Origin: an uncultured Bacilli bacterium
GTDB lineage: Bacteria > Bacillota_I > Bacilli_A > RF39 > UBA660
Length of the DNA: 12,753 nt
Assembly: GCA_944350395.1 (NCBI GenBank)
Contig: CALVPA010000056.1
Coordinates: 1-12,753, forward strand
Direction of reading: 5' to 3'
In this document: positions 1 to 7,211 of the stretch, piece after piece
Numbering within the stretch: the first letter of the stretch is position 1
Layout: each line of letters begins with the position of its first letter
The notes under the pieces: generated by a model
What the model saw: the letters and a program-made list of their open reading frames with translations, nothing else
What the model was told of the DNA's origin: nothing
The model's database searches: none
Made by a program: the position numbers and the translations under genes

Positions 1-1039
1 GACAGGTGGATCTAGTGCTGGATCTAGTGCAGCAGTATCTTTAGGAATAGTACCTGCTGCACTAGGTAGCGATACGGGAGATTCAGTAAGAAAACCTGCA
101 AGTCTATGTGGAATTGTCGGATATAAACCTACTTGGGGTTTAATTAGCAGATATGGATTATTTCCATTCGCTTCTTCATTAGATCACATAGGCGTTTTAA
201 CTAGAAATGTAAAAGATGCTGCAACTGTCGTTGACGATATCAAAGGCAAAGATAGGGAAGACATGACGAGCCTAGATTACGATAAATCGCTAGTAGTTGG
301 TATCGACAAAGATATAAGTAGTAAAAAATTGTTTTATATAAAAGAAATTGCCGATATTGATAGTTACGATAATCCTAGTGAGGAAGTAACAAATACTCTT
401 AAAGAATTTAAAGAAACGCTCGAAAAAATCAAAAGTCTAGGAGTAGAGATAGATGAGGTGTCGTTCGATAAAAAGTTATTAGATGCAATATATCCTACTT
501 ACATTTGTATATCATGTGCAGAAGCTACGAGTAATTTTTCTAATTTAACAGGAATTATCTTTGGACCAAGAGGTGAAGGGGATACAGTGGACGAGATGAT
601 GAAGGATCACCGTACTAGGGGATTTAGTCCTCTCATCAAGAGAAGATTTGTAATCGGCTCTTACGTCTTACAGAGAGAGAATCAAGAAAAATATTACTTA
701 AATGCGTGCCGAGTTAGAAGATTGATTATAAGTAAGATGAATAAGTTATTCGAAAAGTACGACGGATTAATACTACCTGCAAGTGGTAAGGGTGCAGATC
801 TTATTGAAGGAGAACACGACGTCATAACGAAAGATGAGCAAATTCTCGAAAATCATTTAGCAATAGGTAATTTTGGAGGATATCCATCTATCACTATTCC
901 ATATGGATTTACTTCTAATATGCCAATAGGATTAAATATCACGGGAAAAGTATTAGACGATGCAAACGTGTTAAACATCGCATACAAAATAGAAGAGATA
1001 CTTCCATATAAAAATCAAATAGGAAAGGGGGCTAAATAG
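1..1039 (+). CDS. gatA: GatA, glutamyl-tRNA(Gln)/aspartyl-tRNA(Asn) amidotransferase subunit A (5' truncated)
   Basis: The 5' end is cut by the window edge; the reading frame is open from base 2 (first codons T-G-G-S-S-A-G-S-S) to TAG at 1037-1039, about 345 residues. GatA is the amidase subunit of GatCAB: it releases ammonia from glutamine for conversion of misacylated Glu-tRNA(Gln) or Asp-tRNA(Asn) in the cytoplasm. The amidase signature is visible: GGSS near base 5 (cis-Ser region), then GSDTGDSVRKPAS with the presumed nucleophile Ser at bases 83-85, followed by CGIVGYKPTWG and RYGLFPFASSLDHIG, all typical of GatA. The catalytic Lys lies upstream of the window. The residue before the nucleophile is Asp, where most bacterial GatA proteins have Gly. 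The C-terminal length matches a complete GatA, so only the N-terminal ~140-150 residues are missing. An ATG at 263 (residue ~88 here) is internal, not a start. gatB begins 1 nt after the stop, as in a gatCAB operon. Confidence 0.96.
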   Translation, partial: TGGSSAGSSAAVSLGIVPAALGSDTGDSVRKPASLCGIVGYKPTWGLISRYGLFPFASSLDHIGVLTRNVKDAATVVDDIKGKDREDMTSLDYDKSLVVGIDKDISSKKLFYIKEIADIDSYDNPSEEVTNTLKEFKETLEKIKSLGVEIDEVSFDKKLLDAIYPTYICISCAEATSNFSNLTGIIFGPRGEGDTVDEMMKDHRTRGFSPLIKRRFVIGSYVLQRENQEKYYLNACRVRRLIISKMNKLFEKYDGLILPASGKGADLIEGEHDVITKDEQILENHLAIGNFGGYPSITIPYGFTSNMPIGLNITGKVLDDANVLNIAYKIEEILPYKNQIGKGAK

Positions 1040-1040
1040 T

Positions 1041-2462
1041 ATGGGCTATATACCAACTATAGGTCTAGAGATGCACTGCGAATTAAAATCTAATTCTAAA
1101 GTGTTTTCGAGAGCAAAGAACTCGAATTCTCTGGATGCTAACTCATTAGTCATGCCCCTCGATATGGCGTTTCCTGGAACTATGCCGGTCTTAAATAAAG
1201 AGTGTATTAGAAAAGCGATAATGATTTCTAAGATACTGAACTGTGAAGTTGCAGATGAAACGCTTTTCGATAGAAAAAATTATTATTATCCAGATTTACC
1301 AAAGGGTTATCAGATAACGCAGGTTAGAAAACCAATTGGTACAAAAGGAAAGATTACTGTAGACGTAGGAGAAGAAACAAAAGAATTCTATGTCCATGAC
1401 GTTCATCTCGAAGAAGATACTGCAAATATGACTCATCTTTATGATTGCACATTGATAGATTATAATAGATGTGGTGTTCCACTTATAGAAATAGTAAGTG
1501 AACCATGCATGCATTCAGTTGAAGATGCTATAAGTTACTTAGAGTACATAAGAAGTTCATTACAGTACGCCGACTTAAGTGACGCCGACGTTAGACGTGG
1601 GCAAGTTAGATGTGACGTAAACGTAAGTGTGCAGGAAGAAGTCCAAAATGGTCTTGGAACTCGCGTTGAGATTAAAAATGTAAACTCTTTTACAACTATT
1701 AAAGAAGTAATAGTTGGGGAAATTAATAGACAAATATCACTAATCGAAAGTGGAAAAAAGGACGAGATAATACAGGAAACTAGGAGATATGATGAAAATC
1801 TTAAGACGACGGTTAGAATGCGTGAAAAAGTAGATGCCGTAGATTATAAGTATTTTGTAGAACCTAATATTCCTCGTATTAAAATCGACCCAGAATGGGT
1901 AGAGGAAATAGAAAACAGTATCCCAGTGTTACCTCAAGAGAGAAAACACAATTATATGGACAAATACGGCTTAACTAGCAGTGAAGCGAAGATTTTAGTA
2001 AGAGATAAAGAGTACAGCGATTACTTTGAAAAACTTATATCTTTAAATGTAAATCCAAAATTAGCTTATAACTGGATAACTACGCAAGTGATGGGAAGTA
2101 TAAATGAAAATCACATAACATTAAGCGAATTTTTCATGACGCCAGAGAGACTTGCAGTTATTATAAAAGCAATCGAAGAAAATAAGATCAGCAGTAAGCA
2201 GGCTAAAGAGATTTATGAAAAATCTATAGAAGAAAATAAAGAGCCATCGGAGCTATTAAAATCGAGTGGTGCTCAGATAAACGATGAAGCTGAATTGGAA
2301 ACTTTGATCGATGAAATATTAAGTAAAAATCCTGATAAAATAGAAGCATACCATAATGGTAAGACTAACTTGTTCGATTTCTTTGTAGGACAAGTAATGA
2401 AAGAGACTAAAGGAAAAGCAAATCCAGTCAAGACAAAAGAGATATTATCTAAAAAATTATAA
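1041..2462 (+). CDS. gatB: GatB, glutamyl-tRNA(Gln)/aspartyl-tRNA(Asn) amidotransferase subunit B
   Basis: 473 residues, normal length for the family. GatB binds the misacylated tRNA, phosphorylates the Glu/Asp side chain with ATP and uses ammonia tunnelled from GatA. Landmarks: IGLEMHCEL at residues 7-15, the PET112-type signature RKNYYYPDLPKGYQITQ (78-94), HLEED (122-126), DYNRCGVPLIEIVSEP (140-155) and RRGQVRCDVNVSV (185-197). The C-terminal part from about residue 325 is the YqeY-like helical tail that contacts tRNA, ending GQVMKETKGKANPVKTKEIL. The ATG follows a purine-rich ribosome-binding site (AAAGGGG, 1024-1030) inside the end of gatA, and the 1-nt gap implies coupled translation. 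The segment after HLEED reads TANM, where many GatB proteins have AGK; this is a divergent position, not a break. The gene is closed by the hairpin terminator at 2467-2516. Confidence 0.97.
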   Translation: MGYIPTIGLEMHCELKSNSKVFSRAKNSNSLDANSLVMPLDMAFPGTMPVLNKECIRKAIMISKILNCEVADETLFDRKNYYYPDLPKGYQITQVRKPIGTKGKITVDVGEETKEFYVHDVHLEEDTANMTHLYDCTLIDYNRCGVPLIEIVSEPCMHSVEDAISYLEYIRSSLQYADLSDADVRRGQVRCDVNVSVQEEVQNGLGTRVEIKNVNSFTTIKEVIVGEINRQISLIESGKKDEIIQETRRYDENLKTTVRMREKVDAVDYKYFVEPNIPRIKIDPEWVEEIENSIPVLPQERKHNYMDKYGLTSSEAKILVRDKEYSDYFEKLISLNVNPKLAYNWITTQVMGSINENHITLSEFFMTPERLAVIIKAIEENKISSKQAKEIYEKSIEENKEPSELLKSSGAQINDEAELETLIDEILSKNPDKIEAYHNGKTNLFDFFVGQVMKETKGKANPVKTKEILSKKL

Positions 2463-2466
2463 TTGT

Positions 2467-2516
2467 ATCAACTCTATTCATATGTTAAAATTGACATAGA
2501 ATAGAGTTGATTTTTT
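2467..2516 (+). terminator. Rho-independent terminator of the gat operon, abutting the next start codon
   Basis: A 13-bp perfect stem (2467-2479 with 2499-2511, ATCAACTCTATTC / GAATAGAGTTGAT) continues, after one bulged A (2480), into a 5-bp inner stem (TATGT 2481-2485 / ACATA 2494-2498), with an 8-nt loop. It is followed by TTTTTT at 2511-2516. The T tract runs directly into the ATG of the downstream prepilin-like gene at 2517, so the 3' arm occupies that gene's expected ribosome-binding region. Confidence 0.88.
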
Positions 2517-2951
2517 ATGAAGAAAAACGGTTTTACAATAGTAGAAGTCCTTGCAGTAATCATAATACTAGCGCTCATCATGATACTTGTTGTACCAAAT
2601 ATATTGTCCTCGTCTACAGCGACGAAACAAAAGGCGTATGAGACCAAAATATTTTTAATAGAAGATGCTGCCATAATGTATGGACAAGACCACTATAGGG
2701 AAATAGTAGATAATGCTAATGATGGAGTAGAAGGTTATTCAAAAGAGTCTACAGATGATATAATATATCGCACTTATACACTCAAAGTAAAAGATCTAAT
2801 TCCAGATTATTTAGAAAGCGATAACGATAATGGAGAAGGATTAGTAACAGATCCAAGAGATAATTTAAATTACTTAGATGAGAATGAGATAGTCATTAAA
2901 ATTAATACGAATACTAGAAAAGTTACTGCAAAATATACTAAAGTTGATTAA
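2517..2951 (+). CDS. Type IV prepilin-like protein (N-terminal cleavage/methylation motif)
   Basis: 144 residues. The N terminus is a textbook class III signal: short basic leader MKKNG, cleavage expected after Gly5, mature protein starting with Phe (N-methylated in known pilins), Glu at mature position +5 (FTIVE), then a hydrophobic helix (VLAVIIILALIMILVVP, residues 10-26). The rest is a small, acidic, low-cysteine globular domain with no motif I can assign. This resembles pseudopilins of competence (ComG) or type II/IV secretion machines in Gram-positives. The start is fixed by the leader, although there is almost no Shine-Dalgarno: the only candidate is AGAG at 2503-2506, inside the terminator stem. 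No prepilin peptidase, ATPase or other pilin gene is in the window, so this is an orphan. It lies directly upstream of a SipW-type secreted protein; whether the two work together is inference. Confidence 0.85.
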   Translation: MKKNGFTIVEVLAVIIILALIMILVVPNILSSSTATKQKAYETKIFLIEDAAIMYGQDHYREIVDNANDGVEGYSKESTDDIIYRTYTLKVKDLIPDYLESDNDNGEGLVTDPRDNLNYLDENEIVIKINTNTRKVTAKYTKVD

Positions 2952-2972
2952 AACTTACTTAAGTATTATAAT
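2944..2972 (+). promoter_or_regulatory. Sigma-A-type promoter of the 501-aa secreted-protein gene
   Basis: TTGATT (2944-2949), 17-bp spacer, TATAAT (2967-2972). The -35 overlaps the stop region of the prepilin gene; transcription would begin near 2979, about 20 nt before the GTG start. The -10 is part of a 7-bp inverted repeat with a 3-nt centre (TATAATT/AATTATA, 2967-2983), which could be an operator or simply A+T-rich chance. Confidence 0.6.
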
Positions 2973-2999
2973 TTTTAATTATAAATAAATAAGGTTACG

Positions 3000-4505
3000 G
3001 TGAAACTAAGTATGAAACATTTTAATAGAGACCAAGTACTAGTAATATTATTCGCACTCATAGTACTTTTGTCAGTGACAACAATCACGTACGCGTTCTT
3101 TACGGTAAATGTAAGCAACGATGATGCACAGACAGCAGAGATAACTGCAGGAACAATGGCCCTCTCGTTTTCGGATAACGACAATGGAATAAACGAAGTA
3201 TTAAACTTTGGAGATTCAGTAACAAAGAAATTCATAATAGAAAATACCGGAACACTCGATGCCTATGCAGAGATAAGTTGGTTAGATATAATAAATACAT
3301 ATTTAGAAGAAAGTTTAACATACACCCTGGAGTATTCTGAAAGTACATCTGGACCATATTCAAAAATAGTAAACAATAAAAATGTACCAACAAGTGATAT
3401 AAAAACAACAGAAGTATTAGCAACAGGAATATCGGTACCAGCAGGAAAGAAATATTATTATAATTTAATAATAACAATAAATAATTTACCAGATGTAGAT
3501 CAGACGCCAGATATAAATGCAAGTTTTAATACAAGATTTACATTAAATGAAAGCGATTCATTATCAAATCAAACACTTGCTGCTTTAAATTTAACTTCCA
3601 AAAAGGGAGTTCCTGACTTTAATACAGTAGCGACAACAGATGAGACAGCAGATGGACTATACGCAATGGAAGACGATTATGGAACTAGTTATTATTTTAG
3701 AGGAGCGGTAGAAAATAATTATGTGTATTTTGCAGGTTATTACTGGAGAATAATCAGAATAAATGGAGATGGAAGTCTAAGGATAATATACGATGGAACA
3801 GTAGCCCATGCAAATGGAGAATCAAATACAGATAGACGAATTGGAACGTCAGCATATAATTTAACTAACGATGATAATGCCTATGTAGGATATATGTATG
3901 GTACACCTAGTTCTAGTTCGTATGAAGCTACACATGCAAATACAAATAATAGTACAATAAAGACATACATAGATAATTGGTATAAGACGAATATAGTATA
4001 TAAAGGATACGGAGAAGCAGTATCAGATGAGATATTCTGTAACGATAGAGAAGTATCAACATCAGATAGTATTTATACAGGAAATGGAACAGGAACGACT
4101 AAAACATCGTATAAAGCACAAGAAAGGTTATTTACAAATAAAAGTCCGCAACTGACATGTACGCAAAAGAACGATGCGTTTACGGTAGACGATGAGGAAA
4201 AAGGAAACGGAGATTTGACGTATCCAGTGGGACTAATCACAGCCGATGAGATAGCACTAGCAGGAGGAAAATATAATACAAGTAACTCAAGTTATTACTT
4301 ATATAAAGGGATTGTTTACTGGTCGCTTTCGCCCTCTTACTTTAGTAGTTATGCTAATGTTTTCTCTGTTCGTAATGTTGGGGAATTAAGCTACAACAGT
4401 ATCAGTAATACTTACGGGGCCGCGCCTGTTATTAATCTGAGTGCTGACTATTGTCAAACTTTAACAGGAACAGGTACAATGGTAGACCCTTATACAGTAG
4501 AATAA
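3000..4505 (+). CDS. SipW-type secreted/cell-surface protein with TasA-like N terminus and C-terminal WSLSP...PVINL domain
   Basis: 501 residues. The N terminus has one hydrophobic segment (residues 13-29, VLVILFALIVLLSVTTI) ending in TYAFFT (30-35), the pattern of SipW-processed TasA/camelysin-type proteins; cleavage is expected after TYA. Residues ~35-185 look like a beta-sandwich of that class (EITAGTMALSFSD, ENTGTLDAYAEISW). Residues ~215-480 form a second region with YYFRG, NNYVYFAGYYWRIIRINGDGS and RIIYDG, ending in WSLSP (441-445) and PVINL (476-480). I read the last part as an FGE/C-type-lectin-like (DUF1566/DUF6273-type) fold, by memory of similar proteins only. There are three Cys (347, 387, 485). 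The start is GTG at 3000 with AAGG 5 nt upstream; ATG at 3012 is an alternative. Codon use is oddly A-ending for most of the gene, but T/C-ending in codons 445-472. No SipW peptidase gene is in the window. The ligand and role are unknown; adhesion or matrix are guesses. Confidence 0.8.
   Translation: MKLSMKHFNRDQVLVILFALIVLLSVTTITYAFFTVNVSNDDAQTAEITAGTMALSFSDNDNGINEVLNFGDSVTKKFIIENTGTLDAYAEISWLDIINTYLEESLTYTLEYSESTSGPYSKIVNNKNVPTSDIKTTEVLATGISVPAGKKYYYNLIITINNLPDVDQTPDINASFNTRFTLNESDSLSNQTLAALNLTSKKGVPDFNTVATTDETADGLYAMEDDYGTSYYFRGAVENNYVYFAGYYWRIIRINGDGSLRIIYDGTVAHANGESNTDRRIGTSAYNLTNDDNAYVGYMYGTPSSSSYEATHANTNNSTIKTYIDNWYKTNIVYKGYGEAVSDEIFCNDREVSTSDSIYTGNGTGTTKTSYKAQERLFTNKSPQLTCTQKNDAFTVDDEEKGNGDLTYPVGLITADEIALAGGKYNTSNSSYYLYKGIVYWSLSPSYFSSYANVFSVRNVGELSYNSISNTYGAAPVINLSADYCQTLTGTGTMVDPYTVE
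4311..4455 (+). other. Compositionally distinct C-terminal segment, candidate variable region
   Basis: This covers codons 438-485 of the 501-aa gene. Codons 445-472 are NNY in 25 of 28 cases (exceptions Gly461, Glu462, Leu463), with a varied second base (TAC, TTT, AGT, TAT, GCT, AAT, GTT, TCT, CGT). The preceding ~400 codons strongly favour ATA, GTA, ACA, GGA and AGA. Arg458 is CGT, whereas upstream Arg codons are AGA or CGA. The segment ends with a GC-rich patch (GGGGCCGCGCCTG, 4416-4428) just before PVINL. Retained pyrimidine wobbles with diverse first and second bases are expected if AAY template codons are mutagenised at adenines, as in diversity-generating retroelements. No template copy is present in the window. 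Confidence 0.45.
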
Positions 4506-4571
4506 TTATTAAAATACTATTCACTTGTTATATTAAATATTATCTACTAATAAAAATTAAAAGTTTGTATT

Positions 4572-4600
4572 AAAGTATAATACATTTTCAATAATACTTT
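4572..4600. repeat. A+T-rich inverted repeat in the intergenic region
   Basis: AAAGTAT (4572-4578) and ATACTTT (4594-4600) form a 7-bp inverted repeat with a 15-nt loop, between the secreted-protein stop and the following terminator. There is no T tract, so it is not a terminator on its own. It could be a second hairpin stabilising the 3' end of the transcript, or a protein-binding site. A TATAAT at 4576-4581 overlaps its left arm but lacks a matching -35. Confidence 0.35.
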
Positions 4601-4609
4601 GTTATGACT

Positions 4610-4645
4610 AAGTTGTGCTTTTATTGAGCATAACTTTTTCTTTTA
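4610..4645 (+). terminator. Rho-independent terminator downstream of the secreted-protein gene
   Basis: AAGTTGTGC (4610-4618) pairs with GCATAACTT (4628-4636): 9 bp with one G-U, and a 9-nt loop. It is followed by a T-rich tail (TTTTTCTTTT, 4635-4644). It separates the secretion pair from mutS. Confidence 0.75.
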
Positions 4646-4663
4646 ATAAATAAGTTTTTGTAT

Positions 4664-4669
4664 TATAAT
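4664..4669 (+). promoter_or_regulatory. Probable -10 element of the mutS promoter
   Basis: A perfect TATAAT sits 19 nt upstream of the mutS start codon. The -35 position at 17-bp spacing (4641-4646) reads TTTTAA, which is poor. Transcription would start around 4676, so the GCGAGG ribosome-binding site (4676-4681) would lie at the very 5' end of the message, giving a leader of only about 13 nt. Confidence 0.45.
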
Positions 4670-4688
4670 ATTCTGGCGAGGTTTTACT

Positions 4689-7211
4689 ATGAAGATTACG
4701 GATGTAAATTATGAAAACTTAAGTCCAATGATGAAGCAGTACTACGACATAAAGAAAAACTATATGGACATTTTGCTTTTCTATAGATTGGGAGATTTTT
4801 ACGAACTTTTCTTTGAAGACGCTGAGATTGCAAGTAGAGAATTAGGACTTACATTAACTGGTAAAAATGCAGGCCTCTCTGAGAGGGTACCTATGTGTGG
4901 TGCACCACATCATTCGATTAAAACTTATGTGCAAGAAGCTCTTAATAAAGGTTATAAAGTTGCAATTTGTGAACAGATGGAAGACCCTAAATACGCAAAA
5001 GGCATGGTAAAAAGAGAAGTTACCGAAGTCATAAGTAAAGGCACTATGACCGACTTAGAGTTTTTGGACAATAAAGATTTTAACTACTTAGGAAGTATAC
5101 TCGAGTACCCAAATTCGTATGTCGTAACTTATGCGGATATATCCACGGGTGAGTTAAATACGACCTCTATAGAGAAGAGTAGAGATAAACTTTTAAACAT
5201 AGTTTTGAACAATGGATTTAAAGAATTAATCTTGAATACAGATTTCGATATAGAGTTAATAAACTTGTTAAGAAACAACTATAATTTAGATATAACTTTG
5301 ATAGATGAAGTATTGGATGGAGATTTGAAATTAGTAGAATCCATAAACGATCCGAAGTTAGAAAAGGGAGTTAGGCACATTCTCTATTATTTAAAAGTTA
5401 GAGAATTAAAAGATATAAGCCATTTCGATAAAGTAAGCATTTTAGATAATGAAGAATATTTGAGTATGGACGTCCACACAGTAAGAAATTTAGAGTTATT
5501 CGAGACTTTAAGACTTAAAGAAAGACAGAATTCGCTTATATGGCTAATCGATAAATGTAAGACGAGCATGGGCTCTAGAAAATTAAAATCTTGGATGTTA
5601 AAGCCTCTTAGAAATAGAGAAATGATAGAGTCCAGATATGATAAAATTACTGAATTAAACGAAAACTTTATATTGAGAAGTGAGCTTGCGAAAGACTTAT
5701 ATGAGATTTATGATATAGAAAGGCTTTGCGGTAAAGTAGCATGCAGTAGCGCTAATGCAAGAGACTTATTGCAATTGGATAATTCTCTGAAGGTACTTCC
5801 CGATATTAAGGCTATCGTAAGTGAACTCGGTTGGGATTACGAAATAGAAACATTTACTGATTTACACGAACTCATAGATAAAGCTATTTCGTTAGATGCA
5901 CCGATTACATTAAAAGATGGGTATTTGATTAAAGACGGATACAGTGAAGAATTGGACGAATTAAAAGCTATAAGAAGTGGTGGCAAGAGTTTTATAAGTT
6001 CAATAGAGAAAGATGCCCAAGAAAAGACTGGAATAAACAATTTAAAAGTAGGATACAATAAAGTATTTGGCTATTATATCGAAGTCACTAAAAGCAATAT
6101 CGATAAAATAGATCCTAGCTTAGGTTGGGAAAGAAAGCAGACGCTTGTAAATGCCGAAAGATATATAAGTCCAGAATTAAAAGAGAAAGAAAACCTCATC
6201 TTAAATGCAGAAGAGAGAATCGTAGAACTGGAATACGAACTTTTTGTAGAGATTAGATCACGCGTAAAAGAAAAAATACACGAGTTAAATAGCATGGCAG
6301 GTTTAATAAGTGAGATCGATGCATTATACAGTCTATCTGTCTCTAGTGAAGACTTAAAACTAGTTCGTCCAGTACTAAATGACAATATGGATGTAAATAT
6401 TGTGGAAGGTAGACATCCAGTTGTCGAACATGTAAGTTCTAATGAGTACGTTCCAAACGATATAGTGATGGACAAGGATACATCTACGCTTCTCATAACG
6501 GGTCCTAACATGAGCGGTAAAAGTACTTACATGAGGGAATTTGCGATAATCGTGATACTTGCTCAAATGGGCTCATTTGTACCGGCTAAGTCGGCAACTT
6601 TACCTTTATTTGACAAGATATTTACGAGAATAGGTGCTTCTGATGACTTAGTGAGCGGTGAAAGTACATTTATGATCGAGATGAAAGAAGCTAATAATGC
6701 CCTTTCAAATGCTACTATAAATAGTTTAATATTGTTCGATGAACTAGGAAGAGGAACTGCGACATACGACGGAATGTCCATCGCAAGAGCAATTTTAGAG
6801 TACATATGCGAGAATATAAAGTGTAAAACACTGTTTTCTACGCATTATCACGAATTAACCGATCTATCTGAACACTATAATACTATTAATAATGTACATG
6901 TAAGTGCCAAAGAAGAAAACGGAAGTATCACTTTCTTGCATAAAGTAGAAGAAGGACCAGTTGATAAGAGCTATGGTATACATGTTGCAAAACTATCTGG
7001 AATGCCAAGTGAAGTGATAAAAAGAGCTGATGAAATACTAAAATCTTATGAAGGTATTAAAAATGAACCGATTAAAACTCAAATATCATTCGATTTTAGT
7101 GAAACAGAAAAAAGTAAAGTAGATAAATATATAGAAAATATCGATGTAGACGATATTACGCCAAAAGAAGCATTGGATATACTCTATTCGTTAAAGGATA
7201 TGATAAAATGA
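4689..7211 (+). CDS. mutS: MutS, DNA mismatch recognition ATPase
   Basis: 840 residues, full length for a bacterial MutS1. It binds mismatches and small loops in newly replicated DNA and starts methyl-independent repair with MutL. Visible order: N-terminal mismatch-binding domain with the Phe-X-Glu motif in GDFYELF (Phe37, Glu39) and CGAPHHS; connector; lever and clamp (roughly residues 255-560); ATPase with Walker A GPNMSGKST (605-613), Walker B LILFDELGRGT (Asp684/Glu685) and STHYHELT (717-724, with the conserved switch His). It ends in a helical dimerisation tail. The start ATG has GCGAGG 7 nt upstream. The Phe-X-Glu pair and the C-terminal helices mark it as mutation-avoidance MutS1, not MutS2. 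The stop TGA overlaps the next gene's ATG (ATGA). mutL, the usual neighbour, does not follow. Confidence 0.98.
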   Translation: MKITDVNYENLSPMMKQYYDIKKNYMDILLFYRLGDFYELFFEDAEIASRELGLTLTGKNAGLSERVPMCGAPHHSIKTYVQEALNKGYKVAICEQMEDPKYAKGMVKREVTEVISKGTMTDLEFLDNKDFNYLGSILEYPNSYVVTYADISTGELNTTSIEKSRDKLLNIVLNNGFKELILNTDFDIELINLLRNNYNLDITLIDEVLDGDLKLVESINDPKLEKGVRHILYYLKVRELKDISHFDKVSILDNEEYLSMDVHTVRNLELFETLRLKERQNSLIWLIDKCKTSMGSRKLKSWMLKPLRNREMIESRYDKITELNENFILRSELAKDLYEIYDIERLCGKVACSSANARDLLQLDNSLKVLPDIKAIVSELGWDYEIETFTDLHELIDKAISLDAPITLKDGYLIKDGYSEELDELKAIRSGGKSFISSIEKDAQEKTGINNLKVGYNKVFGYYIEVTKSNIDKIDPSLGWERKQTLVNAERYISPELKEKENLILNAEERIVELEYELFVEIRSRVKEKIHELNSMAGLISEIDALYSLSVSSEDLKLVRPVLNDNMDVNIVEGRHPVVEHVSSNEYVPNDIVMDKDTSTLLITGPNMSGKSTYMREFAIIVILAQMGSFVPAKSATLPLFDKIFTRIGASDDLVSGESTFMIEMKEANNALSNATINSLILFDELGRGTATYDGMSIARAILEYICENIKCKTLFSTHYHELTDLSEHYNTINNVHVSAKEENGSITFLHKVEEGPVDKSYGIHVAKLSGMPSEVIKRADEILKSYEGIKNEPIKTQISFDFSETEKSKVDKYIENIDVDDITPKEALDILYSLKDMIK

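Noticed and set aside
263..1039. A separate 258-aa gene starting at ATG 263
   Set aside because: The frame is open from base 2 and upstream residues are clearly the GatA amidase signature; ATG 263 is internal and has no ribosome-binding site of its own.
2491..2518. TTGACA with a downstream -10 as a promoter for the prepilin gene
   Set aside because: The 17-bp spacing puts the -10 (TTTATG) on the start codon, so transcripts would begin inside the gene.
4311..4455. A template repeat for the candidate variable region elsewhere in this window
   Set aside because: I found no second copy resembling this segment on inspection, and there is no reverse transcriptase gene here.
4576..4581. TATAAT as a promoter for mutS or a small RNA
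   Set aside because: No -35 exists at suitable spacing, and the terminator at 4610-4645 lies between it and mutS.
6074..6511. A 145-aa open frame on the minus strand inside mutS, and similar antisense frames elsewhere
   Set aside because: These are shadows of strongly conserved plus-strand genes; none has a credible ribosome-binding site or family resemblance.
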